DNA of 33,039 bases, from NCBI RefSeq assembly GCF_013817205.1, contig NZ_JACDDD010000041.1, positions 1 to 33,039 of the forward strand, in the 5' to 3' direction. Each line of letters starts with the position of its first letter. The first letter of the stretch is position 1. The DNA is from Polaromonas sp. (GTDB lineage Bacteria > Pseudomonadota > Gammaproteobacteria > Burkholderiales > Burkholderiaceae_C). A program made the position numbers and the translations under genes. Under the pieces are notes generated by a model that saw only the letters and a list, made by a program, of their open reading frames with translations, was not told where the DNA came from and made no database searches. This document shows, in pieces, positions 16,866-24,452 of the stretch.

Positions 16866-16893
16866 TTTTTACAAAGCGACCGCTTGGTAAAAA
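16866..16893. promoter_or_regulatory. 28-bp palindromic operator, probably for a TetR-family repressor
   Basis: The left arm TTTTTACAAAGCG (16866-16878) and right arm CGCTTGGTAAAAA (16881-16893) are reverse complements at 12 of 13 positions around a central AC. It lies in the 123-base gap between divergent livH (start 16848) and the AtuA-like gene (start 16972), where one bound repressor could block both. The size, symmetry and GCG-N2-CGC core resemble operators of TetR-type regulators of fatty-acid and branched-acyl-CoA catabolism. The regulator's identity is inference, and its gene is not in the window. A TTGACA at 16904-16909 could be a -35 for the rightward gene, but its -10 is weak. Confidence 0.7.
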
Positions 16894-16971
16894 TAGGCAT
16901 TGATTGACAGGCGCGGAACACGCCTTTGTTTCTGACTGAAATCTGACGGGAGTGATCATGAGCTGCATTCA

Positions 16972-18366
16972 ATGAAAAAATCAATCAGGGTTGGTGCCGG
17001 GTTGGGTTTCTACGGAGACGCATGGGAGCCGGTGCTCGCGAGCATTGAAAAGGGCGCTGTCCAGTACATCGCCAGCGACCACCTTGCCGAGCTCACGCTG
17101 GCCATCTTGCAGAAGGACCTGCAGCGCGATGTTTCCCTCGGCTACGCTAGGGACGTGGTGCCGATGCTTCTGTCTTTGTGGCCGGCGATGGCGCAGCGAA
17201 AAGTACGCTTTATCTGCAACGCCGGAGGACTCAATCCGACCGGCGCGGCAGCCGCCGTTCGCGATGCTTTTTCTGCAAAAGGATGGCGCGCGCGCGTCGC
17301 CGTTGTGACAGGCGACGAGGTCATGGAGCGGCTCTCCGGCCTCGCGCCGGCACACATGTTCAACGGTGCGCCTTTTGATGCCGTGCGTGATCGCATGGTG
17401 TTTGCCAATGCCTATCTTGGTGCACGACCCATCGTCTCCGCACTGCAGCAGGGCGCAGATATCGTGATCACCGGCCGGGTAGCCGACGCCGCACTTTTTC
17501 TCGCGCCCTTGGTGTATGAGTTCAACTGGAACCTTGGTGACAGTGCGGCTGCAGCGACCACCGCAGACCTGAACCGCCTGGCACAAGGTCTGGCGGTGGG
17601 CCATCTGCTGGAATGTTCAGGCCAGGGCAGCGGTGGCAACTTCGGCAGCCGGCAGGCCTGGAAGGCTATTCCCGATCTGGCGCACATTGGTTACCCGATT
17701 GCCGAAGTCAGCGAGGACGGCAGCGCGGTCATTGCCAAGGCACCTGGCACTGGCGGACGCATCAACTTTGACACGGTACGCCAGCAGTTGCTGTATGAAG
17801 TGCACAGCCCGAACCGTTATGTGTCGCCCGACGTGGTGCTGGACCTGTCCACCATCCATCTGGAAGACCTGGGTCAGGACCGGGTGCGCATGACGGGCGC
17901 CACCGGCCACGCGCGTCCGGAGCAACTCAAGATCGTCGGCGGTTACCGCGACGGATACAAGGCCGAGGTGACCTGGGGTTTCAGCTGGCCCGATGCCTAT
18001 GACAAGGCGCTGGCGGCGGTGGAAATGGTCAAAAGCCAGTTGGCCGACAAGGCCGTGCCGCACGAAGCCCTGTTTGTTGAATTTCCGGGGCTGAATTCGG
18101 CGCACGGCGCGCTGGCGCCCTTGCCGGATGCTGACGCGCTGGCGGAACTGAACGAGGTCTGGGTTCGCCTGGTGCTGCGCACGCGCGATAAAAAAGCCGC
18201 AGACAGCTTCGGCCGGCTGTTTCCGTGGATGGCACTGAGCGGGCCGGCCTACACCTGCGGCTTTCAGGGTCTGCACAACACCAGTGAGCTGCTGGGCATC
18301 TGGCCGGCACTGATCGATCGCGCAGCGGTCGAATCGCGGACCCGTGTGGAGGTGCTGCAAACATGA
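16972..18366 (+). CDS. AtuA-like acyclic terpene utilization family protein (DUF1446)
   Basis: A 464-residue protein recognised by the N-terminal pattern RVGAGLGFYGD, the CNAGGLNPTGAA segment, VITGRVADAALFLAP, and GQGSGGNFGSR near the middle. These are typical of the AtuA/DUF1446 family, found in acyclic terpene and other acyl-CoA degradation clusters. Its biochemical role is not established as far as I know. In P. aeruginosa AtuA a further C-terminal domain follows; here that part is a separate gene overlapping by ATGA. It heads a three-gene operon divergent from livH. Confidence 0.87.
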   Translation: MKKSIRVGAGLGFYGDAWEPVLASIEKGAVQYIASDHLAELTLAILQKDLQRDVSLGYARDVVPMLLSLWPAMAQRKVRFICNAGGLNPTGAAAAVRDAFSAKGWRARVAVVTGDEVMERLSGLAPAHMFNGAPFDAVRDRMVFANAYLGARPIVSALQQGADIVITGRVADAALFLAPLVYEFNWNLGDSAAAATTADLNRLAQGLAVGHLLECSGQGSGGNFGSRQAWKAIPDLAHIGYPIAEVSEDGSAVIAKAPGTGGRINFDTVRQQLLYEVHSPNRYVSPDVVLDLSTIHLEDLGQDRVRMTGATGHARPEQLKIVGGYRDGYKAEVTWGFSWPDAYDKALAAVEMVKSQLADKAVPHEALFVEFPGLNSAHGALAPLPDADALAELNEVWVRLVLRTRDKKAADSFGRLFPWMALSGPAYTCGFQGLHNTSELLGIWPALIDRAAVESRTRVEVLQT

Positions 18367-18752
18367 AGGCCGCCACTCAAAAAACCAGGTTGGTTGATCT
18401 GGCCCATGCGCGCAGCGGCGACAAGGCCGACTGGGTGGACTTCGGCCTGTTTGCCTGGAACGCGGCCGGTTATGCCGTGCTGGCGCGCGAGGTAACAGCG
18501 CAGGCCGTAGCGGCCCACTTTGCGCCCTGGCTACCGGGAGAAGTTGAGTGCTGGTACTTGCCCAACATCCTGGCGATCAAGCTGGTGCTGCACGACGCGC
18601 TGCAGGGCGGCGGGGCGCGCAACCTGCGTCTGGACAACCTGGGCAAGTCCATGGCGGCTGCCTTGCTGCGCATGGAAGTCGATGTCAGCGACGATGAACT
18701 CGCCGCTTGTGCAACTGCGCCGCGAGTCGGCTGGTGGGGAGACAAAACATGA
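18363..18752 (+). CDS. AtuA-like C-terminal (ferredoxin-fold) domain protein
   Basis: A 129-residue protein with LAHARSGDKADWVDFGLFAW near the start and YLPNILAIKLVLHDALQGGG in the middle. This is the pattern of the domain found at the C-terminus of full-length AtuA-type proteins. The start ATG overlaps the AtuA-like stop, and its own stop overlaps the next start, both as ATGA. The arrangement looks like a two-domain protein encoded as two subunits that probably form a complex. No catalytic residues are known to me for this domain. Confidence 0.82.
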   Translation: MKAATQKTRLVDLAHARSGDKADWVDFGLFAWNAAGYAVLAREVTAQAVAAHFAPWLPGEVECWYLPNILAIKLVLHDALQGGGARNLRLDNLGKSMAAALLRMEVDVSDDELAACATAPRVGWWGDKT

Positions 18753-19549
18753 GCATTCATATTGAAAAGGACGGCGATGTCACCATCGTCACGCTGGACC
18801 GGCCGGACGTGCGCAACGCGGTGGACAGCGCCCATGCGCATGCGCTCTACGAAGCTTTTCTTGCCTTTGACGGCGATGACAGCGCCAAGGTCGCGGTGTT
18901 CCACGGCGCCCACGGGCATTTCTGCGCTGGATGGGATTTGCAATTCGGCGCGAAGCTGCTGCGCGAATTACCTGAGGCTGATTCTGGCGTGTTTGCCGGG
19001 CTGGACTTTGAAGCTCAAGAGGTCCAGCCGCTCGGTCCGATGGGGCCGTCCCGTCTGCAGTTGTGCAAGCCGGTGATTGCCGCCATCAGTGGCGCGGCTG
19101 TGGCCGGGGGCATGGAGCTGGCGCTGTGGTGCGACATGCGGGTGATCGATGAAGACGCGTACTTTGGCGTCTATTGCCGCCGCTTCGGCGTGCCCTTGAT
19201 TGACGGCGGCACGGTGCGCCTGCCGCGCCTCGTCGGCATGGGCCATGCCATGGACCTGATTCTGACCGGCCGCAAGGTTGAGGCGGGGGAGGCCTTGCAG
19301 ATGGGCCTGGCCAACCGCGTTGTGCCCACCGGCACGGCGCGCGAAGCCGCGCTGGTGCTGGCGCATCAGCTCGCGAAGTTTCCCCAGAAAACGATGCTGG
19401 CCGACCGCCAGAGCGCGTATGCGCAATGGGATTTGCCGATGCAACAGGCACTCAAGCAGGAGTGGGACAGGGGCCGTGAATGTCTGGACGAGGGCTTGCA
19501 GGGCGCTGCACGTTTTGCTGGCGGCCAGGGCCGGCATGGTCGCTTTTAG
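18749..19549 (+). CDS. enoyl-CoA hydratase/isomerase family protein (crotonase)
   Basis: A 266-residue crotonase starting MSIHIEKDGDVTIVTLDRP. The first oxyanion-hole segment is HGHFCAGWDLQ (usually G-x-x-FCAGxDL). The second is AISGAAVAGGMELALWCDMRV. The position of the first catalytic Glu (around 110-115) is not obviously filled in FGVYCRRFGVPLIDGG, where Glu is common in hydratases, so an isomerase or other crotonase activity cannot be excluded. ATG 18749 overlaps the preceding stop (ATGA) with GGGGAGA just ahead; an upstream in-frame start at 18707 would lie inside the previous gene. It is the last gene of this operon, and a palindromic repeat follows. Confidence 0.88.
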   Translation: MSIHIEKDGDVTIVTLDRPDVRNAVDSAHAHALYEAFLAFDGDDSAKVAVFHGAHGHFCAGWDLQFGAKLLRELPEADSGVFAGLDFEAQEVQPLGPMGPSRLQLCKPVIAAISGAAVAGGMELALWCDMRVIDEDAYFGVYCRRFGVPLIDGGTVRLPRLVGMGHAMDLILTGRKVEAGEALQMGLANRVVPTGTAREAALVLAHQLAKFPQKTMLADRQSAYAQWDLPMQQALKQEWDRGRECLDEGLQGAARFAGGQGRHGRF

Positions 19550-19588
19550 GCATCAGATCGTGCTCCAGCCCCCGATTGGCGGGTGTAA

Positions 19589-19619
19589 GCAGCTATCAAA
19601 AACGGAGCAAAACTACTGC
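19589..19619. repeat. short palindromic repeat, copy B (longer-loop variant)
   Basis: The left part is GCAGCTATCAAA and the right part AACTACTGC, with about ten bases between. It lies between convergent genes, and its right end supplies the stop codon (TAG, read from CTA 19613-19615) of the minus-strand thioesterase gene. Confidence 0.55.
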
Positions 19620-20053
19620 GGTCGCGGCAGCGAGGATGGCGGCACCGGCCGGGGTTGACCGGCATCGTCGATGGCCACATAGGTCACGCTGGCTTCGGTG
19701 ACCTTGATGTAGCGCCCCTGGGAGCGGAAGCGCTCGGCATAAACCTCGACCTTGACCGTCATCGAAGTGCGGCCTATGCGCGTCAGTTCTGAATAAAAGG
19801 ACAGGATGTCGCCGACCCGCACTGGCTGCTTGAAGATGAATTCATTGACCGCCACGGTGGCCATGCGGCCTTCGGCATAACGCGCCGGGATCACCGAGCC
19901 GGCCAGGTCAACCTGCGCCATGACCCAGCCGCCAAAAATGTCACCGTTGGCGTTGCAGTCCGCCGGCATCGGGATCACCTTGAGTACCAGTTCCTTGTCC
20001 AGGGGCAGCTTCACGCTTAAGGGGTCTTGGGTGGCGCTGGGTGGGGTAGACAT
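19613..20053 (-). CDS. YciA-like acyl-CoA thioesterase
   Basis: A 146-residue hotdog-fold thioester hydrolase. The YciA/BFIT signature reads PADCNANGDIFGGWVMAQVD (about 32-51), with the catalytic Asp in the GD-x-FGG-x-x-M-x-x-x-D pattern, followed by VAVNEFIFKQPVRVGD. It hydrolyses acyl-CoA in the cytoplasm. ATG 20053 is chosen because MSTPPSATQDP gives the normal family length; the frame continues upstream into the head-to-head ABC transporter gene, and that extension is rejected. Only 47 bases separate the two starts, so the promoters must overlap. Confidence 0.88.
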   Translation of the reverse strand: MSTPPSATQDPLSVKLPLDKELVLKVIPMPADCNANGDIFGGWVMAQVDLAGSVIPARYAEGRMATVAVNEFIFKQPVRVGDILSFYSELTRIGRTSMTVKVEVYAERFRSQGRYIKVTEASVTYVAIDDAGQPRPVPPSSLPRPQ

Positions 20054-20100
20054 AAGCACAATCAGGTAAGGAGAATCGTTAAAGGGGACAATTGTCTCCG

Positions 20101-21933
20101 ATGCGCTCTTATGCCCCCCTCCCTCCCTCTCCCGCCGCACCGGCCGCACCTGGCTCGCCCGCTGAACCCACCCTGAACCGCTCTGACTGGGCCACCCTGA
20201 GACGCTTGTTTCCATATTTGTGGGAGTACAAGTGGCGGGTGGTGGCGGCCCTGGCCTTCATGGTGGGCGCCAAGGTCGCCAACGTCGGTGTGCCGTTGCT
20301 GCTGAAAAACCTGGTCGATGCGATGAGCTTCAAGCCGGGCGACGTGCAGGTGGTGCTGGTGGTGCCGGCGGCGCTGTTGGTGGGTTATGGCCTGCTGCGG
20401 CTGTCGACCTCGCTTTTCACCGAATTGCGCGAACTGGTGTTTGCCAAGGCGACGGAAGGCGCGGCCCGGCGCATCTCGCTGGAGGTGTTTCGTCATCTGC
20501 ACGCGTTGAGCTTGCGTTTTCACCTCGAGCGCCAGACTGGCGGCATGACGCGCGATATCGAGCGCGGCACCCGCGGCGTGCACTCGCTGATTTCGTATTC
20601 CCTGTACAGCATCATCCCGACATTGATCGAGGTCACGTTGGTTCTGACCCTGCTGGCGGTCAAGTTCGACGTCTGGTTTGCCGGCATCACCATCATTGCG
20701 CTGGTGTTCTACATCATCTTCACCGTGACGGTGACCGAATGGCGCACCAAGTTCCGCAAGGAAATGAACGAACTGGACTCGTCCGCGCACAGCCGGGCCA
20801 TTGATTCGCTGCTGAACTACGAAACAGTCAAGTACTTCAACAACGAAGACTTCGAAGCGAAACGCTACGACGAAAACCTGCTGCGCTACCGCCGCGCGGC
20901 CGTCAAGAGCCAGACCACGCTAAGCCTGCTCAATACTGGCCAACAACTGATCATTGCCGCCGGCCTGGTCGCCATGCTCTGGCGCGCCACGCAAGGCGTG
21001 GTGGAGGGCCGCATGACCCTGGGTGACCTGGTCATGGTGAACGCCTTCATGATCCAGCTTTACATTCCTCTGGGTTTCCTGGGCGTGCTCTACCGCGAGA
21101 TCAAGCAGAGCCTGACCGACCTGTCCAAGATGTTCAACCTGATGGAGAAGGAGCGCGAGATCGCCGACCTGCCTGGCGCGCAGGCGCTCAGCCTGCAGAC
21201 CTCCCCGGCCGTGCGTTTTGAAAACGTCAGCTTCGCCTACGAGCCGTCGCGACCCATCCTGCACAACATCAGCTTCGAGATCCCGCCGGGCAAGACGGTG
21301 GCCGTGGTCGGTTCATCGGGCGCCGGCAAGTCCACGCTGGCGCGTCTGTTGTTCCGCTTCTATGACGTCCAGCAAGGGTCCATCAAGGTGGCGGGCCAGG
21401 ATATCAAGGCCGTGACCCAGACCAGCGTGCGCCAGGCCATAGGCATCGTGCCGCAGGACACGGTGCTGTTCAATGACACCGTCGAATACAACATCGCCTA
21501 CGGCCAGCCGGGTGCCAGCCGCGCCCAGGTGGTGGAAGCCGCGCGCGCCGCCCGCATCCATGACTTTATTGCCTCAACCCCGGCCGGCTACGCCACCATG
21601 GTCGGTGAGCGCGGCCTGAAACTCTCGGGCGGCGAGAAGCAGCGCGTGGCGATTGCACGCACCCTGCTGAAAAACCCGCCCATCATGATTTTTGATGAAG
21701 CCACCTCGGCGCTGGATTCGGCCAACGAGCGCGCCATTCAGGCTGAGTTGCGCAGCATCGCCGAAAACAAGACCACGCTGGTGGTGGCGCACCGCCTGTC
21801 CACTGTGGTCGATGCGCATGAAATCCTGGTCATGGAAGCTGGCCAGATCATCGAGCGCGGCACCCACGCGGCGCTGCTGGGCCTGGGTGGGCGGTACGCG
21901 GCCATGTGGGCGCTGCAACAGAGTTCGGAGTAG
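20101..21933 (+). CDS. Atm1-type ABC exporter (fused membrane and ATPase domains)
   Basis: A half-transporter of about 610 residues. A hydrophilic proline/alanine-rich N-terminus is followed by six membrane segments (about 45-330) and an ATPase domain with Walker A GSSGAGKST (404-412), signature LSGGEKQ (508-514) and Walker B IMIFDEATSALD. FHLERQTGGMTRDIERGTRG is diagnostic of the Atm1/HMT1 branch, which exports glutathione-linked metals or sulfur compounds. RAIDSLLNYETVKYFNNE is also family-specific. The frame is open to TTG 20092, which has AGGGGACA just ahead; ATG 20101 is preferred as the commoner codon, but the TTG is a real alternative. It acts as a homodimer in the inner membrane. Confidence 0.9.
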   Translation: MRSYAPLPPSPAAPAAPGSPAEPTLNRSDWATLRRLFPYLWEYKWRVVAALAFMVGAKVANVGVPLLLKNLVDAMSFKPGDVQVVLVVPAALLVGYGLLRLSTSLFTELRELVFAKATEGAARRISLEVFRHLHALSLRFHLERQTGGMTRDIERGTRGVHSLISYSLYSIIPTLIEVTLVLTLLAVKFDVWFAGITIIALVFYIIFTVTVTEWRTKFRKEMNELDSSAHSRAIDSLLNYETVKYFNNEDFEAKRYDENLLRYRRAAVKSQTTLSLLNTGQQLIIAAGLVAMLWRATQGVVEGRMTLGDLVMVNAFMIQLYIPLGFLGVLYREIKQSLTDLSKMFNLMEKEREIADLPGAQALSLQTSPAVRFENVSFAYEPSRPILHNISFEIPPGKTVAVVGSSGAGKSTLARLLFRFYDVQQGSIKVAGQDIKAVTQTSVRQAIGIVPQDTVLFNDTVEYNIAYGQPGASRAQVVEAARAARIHDFIASTPAGYATMVGERGLKLSGGEKQRVAIARTLLKNPPIMIFDEATSALDSANERAIQAELRSIAENKTTLVVAHRLSTVVDAHEILVMEAGQIIERGTHAALLGLGGRYAAMWALQQSSE

Positions 21934-21980
21934 GTTGAGGGTGTTTTTGGCCTCCAGCCCTTGATGGCTGTGCGCGAGCA

Positions 21981-21997
21981 GCTATTGATTTGGTAGC
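21981..21997. repeat. short palindromic repeat, copy C (GCTA-N9-TAGC)
   Basis: GCTATTGATTTGGTAGC, preceded by GAGCA, lies in the 150-base gap between the Atm1-type exporter and the LysR regulator. Both arms are exact. Confidence 0.7.
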
Positions 21998-22083
21998 AAT
22001 CCTTGCCCGGTCTGCAGCTGTTTCCCTGTTCATGAGGGATTTCCGTAGACAAAACGACGCGCCGCACTCGCATAATAAAAAGC

Positions 22084-23037
22084 ATGGAAACCAAATGGCT
22101 GGAAGATTTCGTCAGTCTTGCTGAAACCCGCAGCTTCAGCCGTTCGGCCACGCTGCGACATGTGACGCAGCCGGCGTTCTCGCGGCGCATCCAGGCGCTG
22201 GAAGCCTGGGCCGGCACCGACCTGGTGGACCGCAGCTCGTACCCGACACGGCTGACACCTGCAGGTGAAACGCTCTACAGCCAGTCGCTGGAAATGCTGC
22301 AGGGCCTGCAATCGACGCGCGCCATGCTGCGCGGTCACAACTCGGCCGGGCAGGACGTGATCGAGTTCGCGGTGCCGCATTCGCTGGCTTTCACCTTTTT
22401 CCCGGCCTGGGTCAGCAGCCTGCGCGAGAAGTTTGGGCCGATCAAGAGCCGGCTGATCGCCCTCAATGTGCATGATGCGGTGATGCGTCTGGTCGAAGGC
22501 AGCTGCGACCTGCTGATCGCCTATCACCACGATTCGCAGCCCTTTCAACTCGACGCCGACCGGTACGAGATGATCAGCTTGGGCCAGGAAGTGCTGGCGC
22601 CTTTCGTCAAAGCCGATGCTGAGGGCGCGCCGCTGTACCGCCTGCCGGGTCGGGCCGGCCAGCCCTTGCCCTACCTGGGCTATGCGCCCGGGGCCTACCT
22701 GGGGCGCATGGTGGATCTGATCCTCAAGCAATCCAGCACCGCAATTCATTTGGACCGCGTGTATGAAACCGACATGGCCGAGGGCCTCAAGGCGATGGCG
22801 ATCGAGGGGCACGGCATCGCGTTTTTGCCCTTCAGCGCCGTGAAGAAAGAACTGCGCGTGAAAAAACTGGTCAGTGCTGGCCCGGGGTTGGAGATGACCA
22901 TGGATTTGCGCGTCTACCGCGAGCGGCCCACCACCAAGGCTGCCGCCAAGAACCCAGCCCAGGCGCTCTGGCATTACCTTGAAAGCCAGACTGCGCCAAG
23001 ACCAGCTATCAAATCGCGTCTAAGTAGCAACCCTTAG
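22084..23037 (+). CDS. LysR-family transcriptional regulator, HypT (YjiE)-like
   Basis: A 317-residue regulator. The N-terminal winged helix-turn-helix begins METKWLEDFVSLAETRSFSR and contains VTQPAFSRRIQALE. The effector domain spans about 90-300. The ETKWL-x-DF-x-x-L start and the absence of the common A-x-x-L-x-x-SQ-x-x-LS wording resemble HypT/YjiE, the hypochlorite-responsive LysR protein of E. coli. Similarity is judged by memory, so moderate certainty. The last eleven or so residues (from Ala308: AIKSRLSSNP) are encoded by a palindromic repeat, so the tail is probably acquired and dispensable. Its target is unknown; gltI begins 406 bases downstream on the same strand. Confidence 0.85.
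   Translation: METKWLEDFVSLAETRSFSRSATLRHVTQPAFSRRIQALEAWAGTDLVDRSSYPTRLTPAGETLYSQSLEMLQGLQSTRAMLRGHNSAGQDVIEFAVPHSLAFTFFPAWVSSLREKFGPIKSRLIALNVHDAVMRLVEGSCDLLIAYHHDSQPFQLDADRYEMISLGQEVLAPFVKADAEGAPLYRLPGRAGQPLPYLGYAPGAYLGRMVDLILKQSSTAIHLDRVYETDMAEGLKAMAIEGHGIAFLPFSAVKKELRVKKLVSAGPGLEMTMDLRVYRERPTTKAAAKNPAQALWHYLESQTAPRPAIKSRLSSNP
23005..23028. repeat. short palindromic repeat, copy D, inside the LysR C-terminus
   Basis: CAGCTATCAAA at the left, TAGC at the right, with a longer loop than the other copies. It is read in the frame GCT-ATC-AAA (Ala308-Ile-Lys) and runs almost to the stop codon at 23035-23037. Confidence 0.55.
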
Positions 23038-23443
23038 TGGTTATAAATTAAATGCATGAAGCTGCGATTTATCAGCATTGGCTTTTCGGTCGCCGCAAAT
23101 TTACAGTCCGGGACGTTCTGCGATGCGGAGAGGGTGACTTTCTGACGAGGCTTGTCAAGGGCTTCTGAAGGGCTGGCACAAAGACTGCTTAGCGAGACAT
23201 CTCTGTTCTGCCGATTTGAACGCCGGCACTATCTTGGGGAATGCTGTTTGCCGGATATGCTCTTTGCCTTCACGCCCTTCGGCTTTACCCGCATGCTGTC
23301 GGCCATAGGTTCATCCGGCGCGTTCTTGGACTTACCAGTCCATCGGCTGGCGCGTTGAGGGCTGGGGTAAACCTTGGGCAATGGCCCATGACCTGCTCCT
23401 TAGAATGGCGTCATCAACACTTTTATCAACATAAGGAAATTTC
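23038..23443. other. 406-base intergenic region upstream of gltI
   Basis: No convincing gene is present. A 68-codon open frame at 23152-23358 has no ribosome site, no recognisable sequence and many Cys/Phe/Arg, so it is not called. Near the right end lie a possible sigma-54 element (23382-23397), a -10-like TAGAAT (23401-23406), a direct repeat of ATCAACA-type sequence (about 23412-23432) and the gltI ribosome site AAGGAAA. The left 300 bases show nothing I can name. Confidence 0.6.
23382..23397 (+). promoter_or_regulatory. possible sigma-54 (-24/-12) promoter for gltIJKL
   Basis: TGGCCC-ATGAC-CTGCT keeps the invariant GG and GC twelve bases apart and matches 9 of 12 specified positions of the consensus TGGCACG-N4-TTGCW. 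It would place the transcript start near 23408, about 36 bases before the gltI ATG. Amino acid importers are often under RpoN control. No enhancer site is identified, and a sigma-70 promoter using TAGAAT at 23401 is possible instead. Confidence 0.35.
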
Positions 23444-24343
23444 ATGAAACTCAAACTTGTCGCACTGGCAATCGCCGTCCTGACCACCTCCGGCGTTTTT
23501 GCCCAGGCCACCGATACGCTGGCCAAGGTCAAGGCTTCCGGCGTGATCACCATGGGTGTTCGCGACTCATCGGGCGCCCTGTCCTACACCCTGGGTGACG
23601 GCAAGTACGCTGGTTACCACGTTGAAATCTGCCAGCGCGTGATCGCCGATGTCGAAAAAGCCGTCGGCCGCAAGCTGGAAGTCAAATACCTGCCGGTGAC
23701 CTCGCAAAACCGCATCCCCTTGGTGCAAAACGGCACCGTGGACATCGAGTGCGGCTCGACCACCAACAACGCCACCCGCCAGAAAGACGTGTCTTTCCTG
23801 CCGACCACTTTTGTTGAAGAAGTGCGCATCGCGGTGAAAGCCAACTCCGGCATCACCTCGATCGCCCAGCTCAACGGCAAAAACGTCGCTACCACCACCG
23901 GCACAACATCCGTGCAGACCCTGCGCAAGAATGAGCGCGCCGGCGGCATTGACTTCAAGGAAATCTTCGGCAAAGACCACTCAGACAGCTTTTTGCTGCT
24001 CGAGTCCGGCCGGGCTGATGCCTTTGTGATGGACGGCTCGATCCTGGCCGGCAACATTGCTACCGCCAAAGTGCCTGCGGATTTTAAAATTGTTGGTGAA
24101 GTCCTGAGCGTGGAGCCCATCGCCATCATGATCCGCAAGGATGATGCTGCGCTGAAGAAGATCGGTGCCGACACCATCTCCGGCATGATCAGGTCCGGCG
24201 ACATGGCCAAAATCTGGGACAAGTGGTTCATGCAGCCGATTCCGCCGAAAAATACCCGGGTTGGCCTGGCTGTCAGCGAAAGCACCAAGACCGCCTGGGC
24301 CACGCCGAACGACAAGCCGATGGAAGATTACGCCAAGAAGTAA
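23444..24343 (+). CDS. gltI: glutamate/aspartate ABC transporter substrate-binding protein GltI
   Basis: A periplasmic type II binding protein of 299 residues. The signal peptide MKLKLVALAIAVLTTSGVFA is cleaved before QATD. The ligand-binding lobe patterns are ITMGVRDSSGALSYTLGDGK, VDIECGSTTNNATRQKDVSF and TTTGTTSVQTLRKNER. The SSGALSY and ECGSTTNN segments are typical of the GltI/AatJ group. AAGGAAA lies upstream of ATG 23444. A hairpin follows, then gltJ, so the binding protein is probably made in excess of the membrane parts. Confidence 0.93.
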   Translation: MKLKLVALAIAVLTTSGVFAQATDTLAKVKASGVITMGVRDSSGALSYTLGDGKYAGYHVEICQRVIADVEKAVGRKLEVKYLPVTSQNRIPLVQNGTVDIECGSTTNNATRQKDVSFLPTTFVEEVRIAVKANSGITSIAQLNGKNVATTTGTTSVQTLRKNERAGGIDFKEIFGKDHSDSFLLLESGRADAFVMDGSILAGNIATAKVPADFKIVGEVLSVEPIAIMIRKDDAALKKIGADTISGMIRSGDMAKIWDKWFMQPIPPKNTRVGLAVSESTKTAWATPNDKPMEDYAKK

Positions 24344-24362
24344 TTCCGGCTTGAGCTGAACA

Positions 24363-24402
24363 CAAACCCCGTCTGCGGCAGTTCTGGCGGGGTTTGTTTT
24401 TT
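24363..24402 (+). terminator. intrinsic terminator/attenuator between gltI and gltJ
   Basis: The outer stem CAAACCCCG/CGGGGTTTG (24363-24371 with 24388-24396) is followed by a T run (24397-24402). It stands 20 bases after gltI and 50 bases before gltJ. With no strong promoter seen between, it probably lets only part of the transcript through. Confidence 0.8.
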
Positions 24403-24452
24403 CAGCGCAGACAACAACAGATAGCAGCGTACCTATTTTTGGCGGAGTGACC

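Noticed and set aside
23152..23447. Two 68-codon plus-strand frames upstream of gltI
   Set aside because: No ribosome site, odd composition, and the second overlaps the promoter and leader of gltI.
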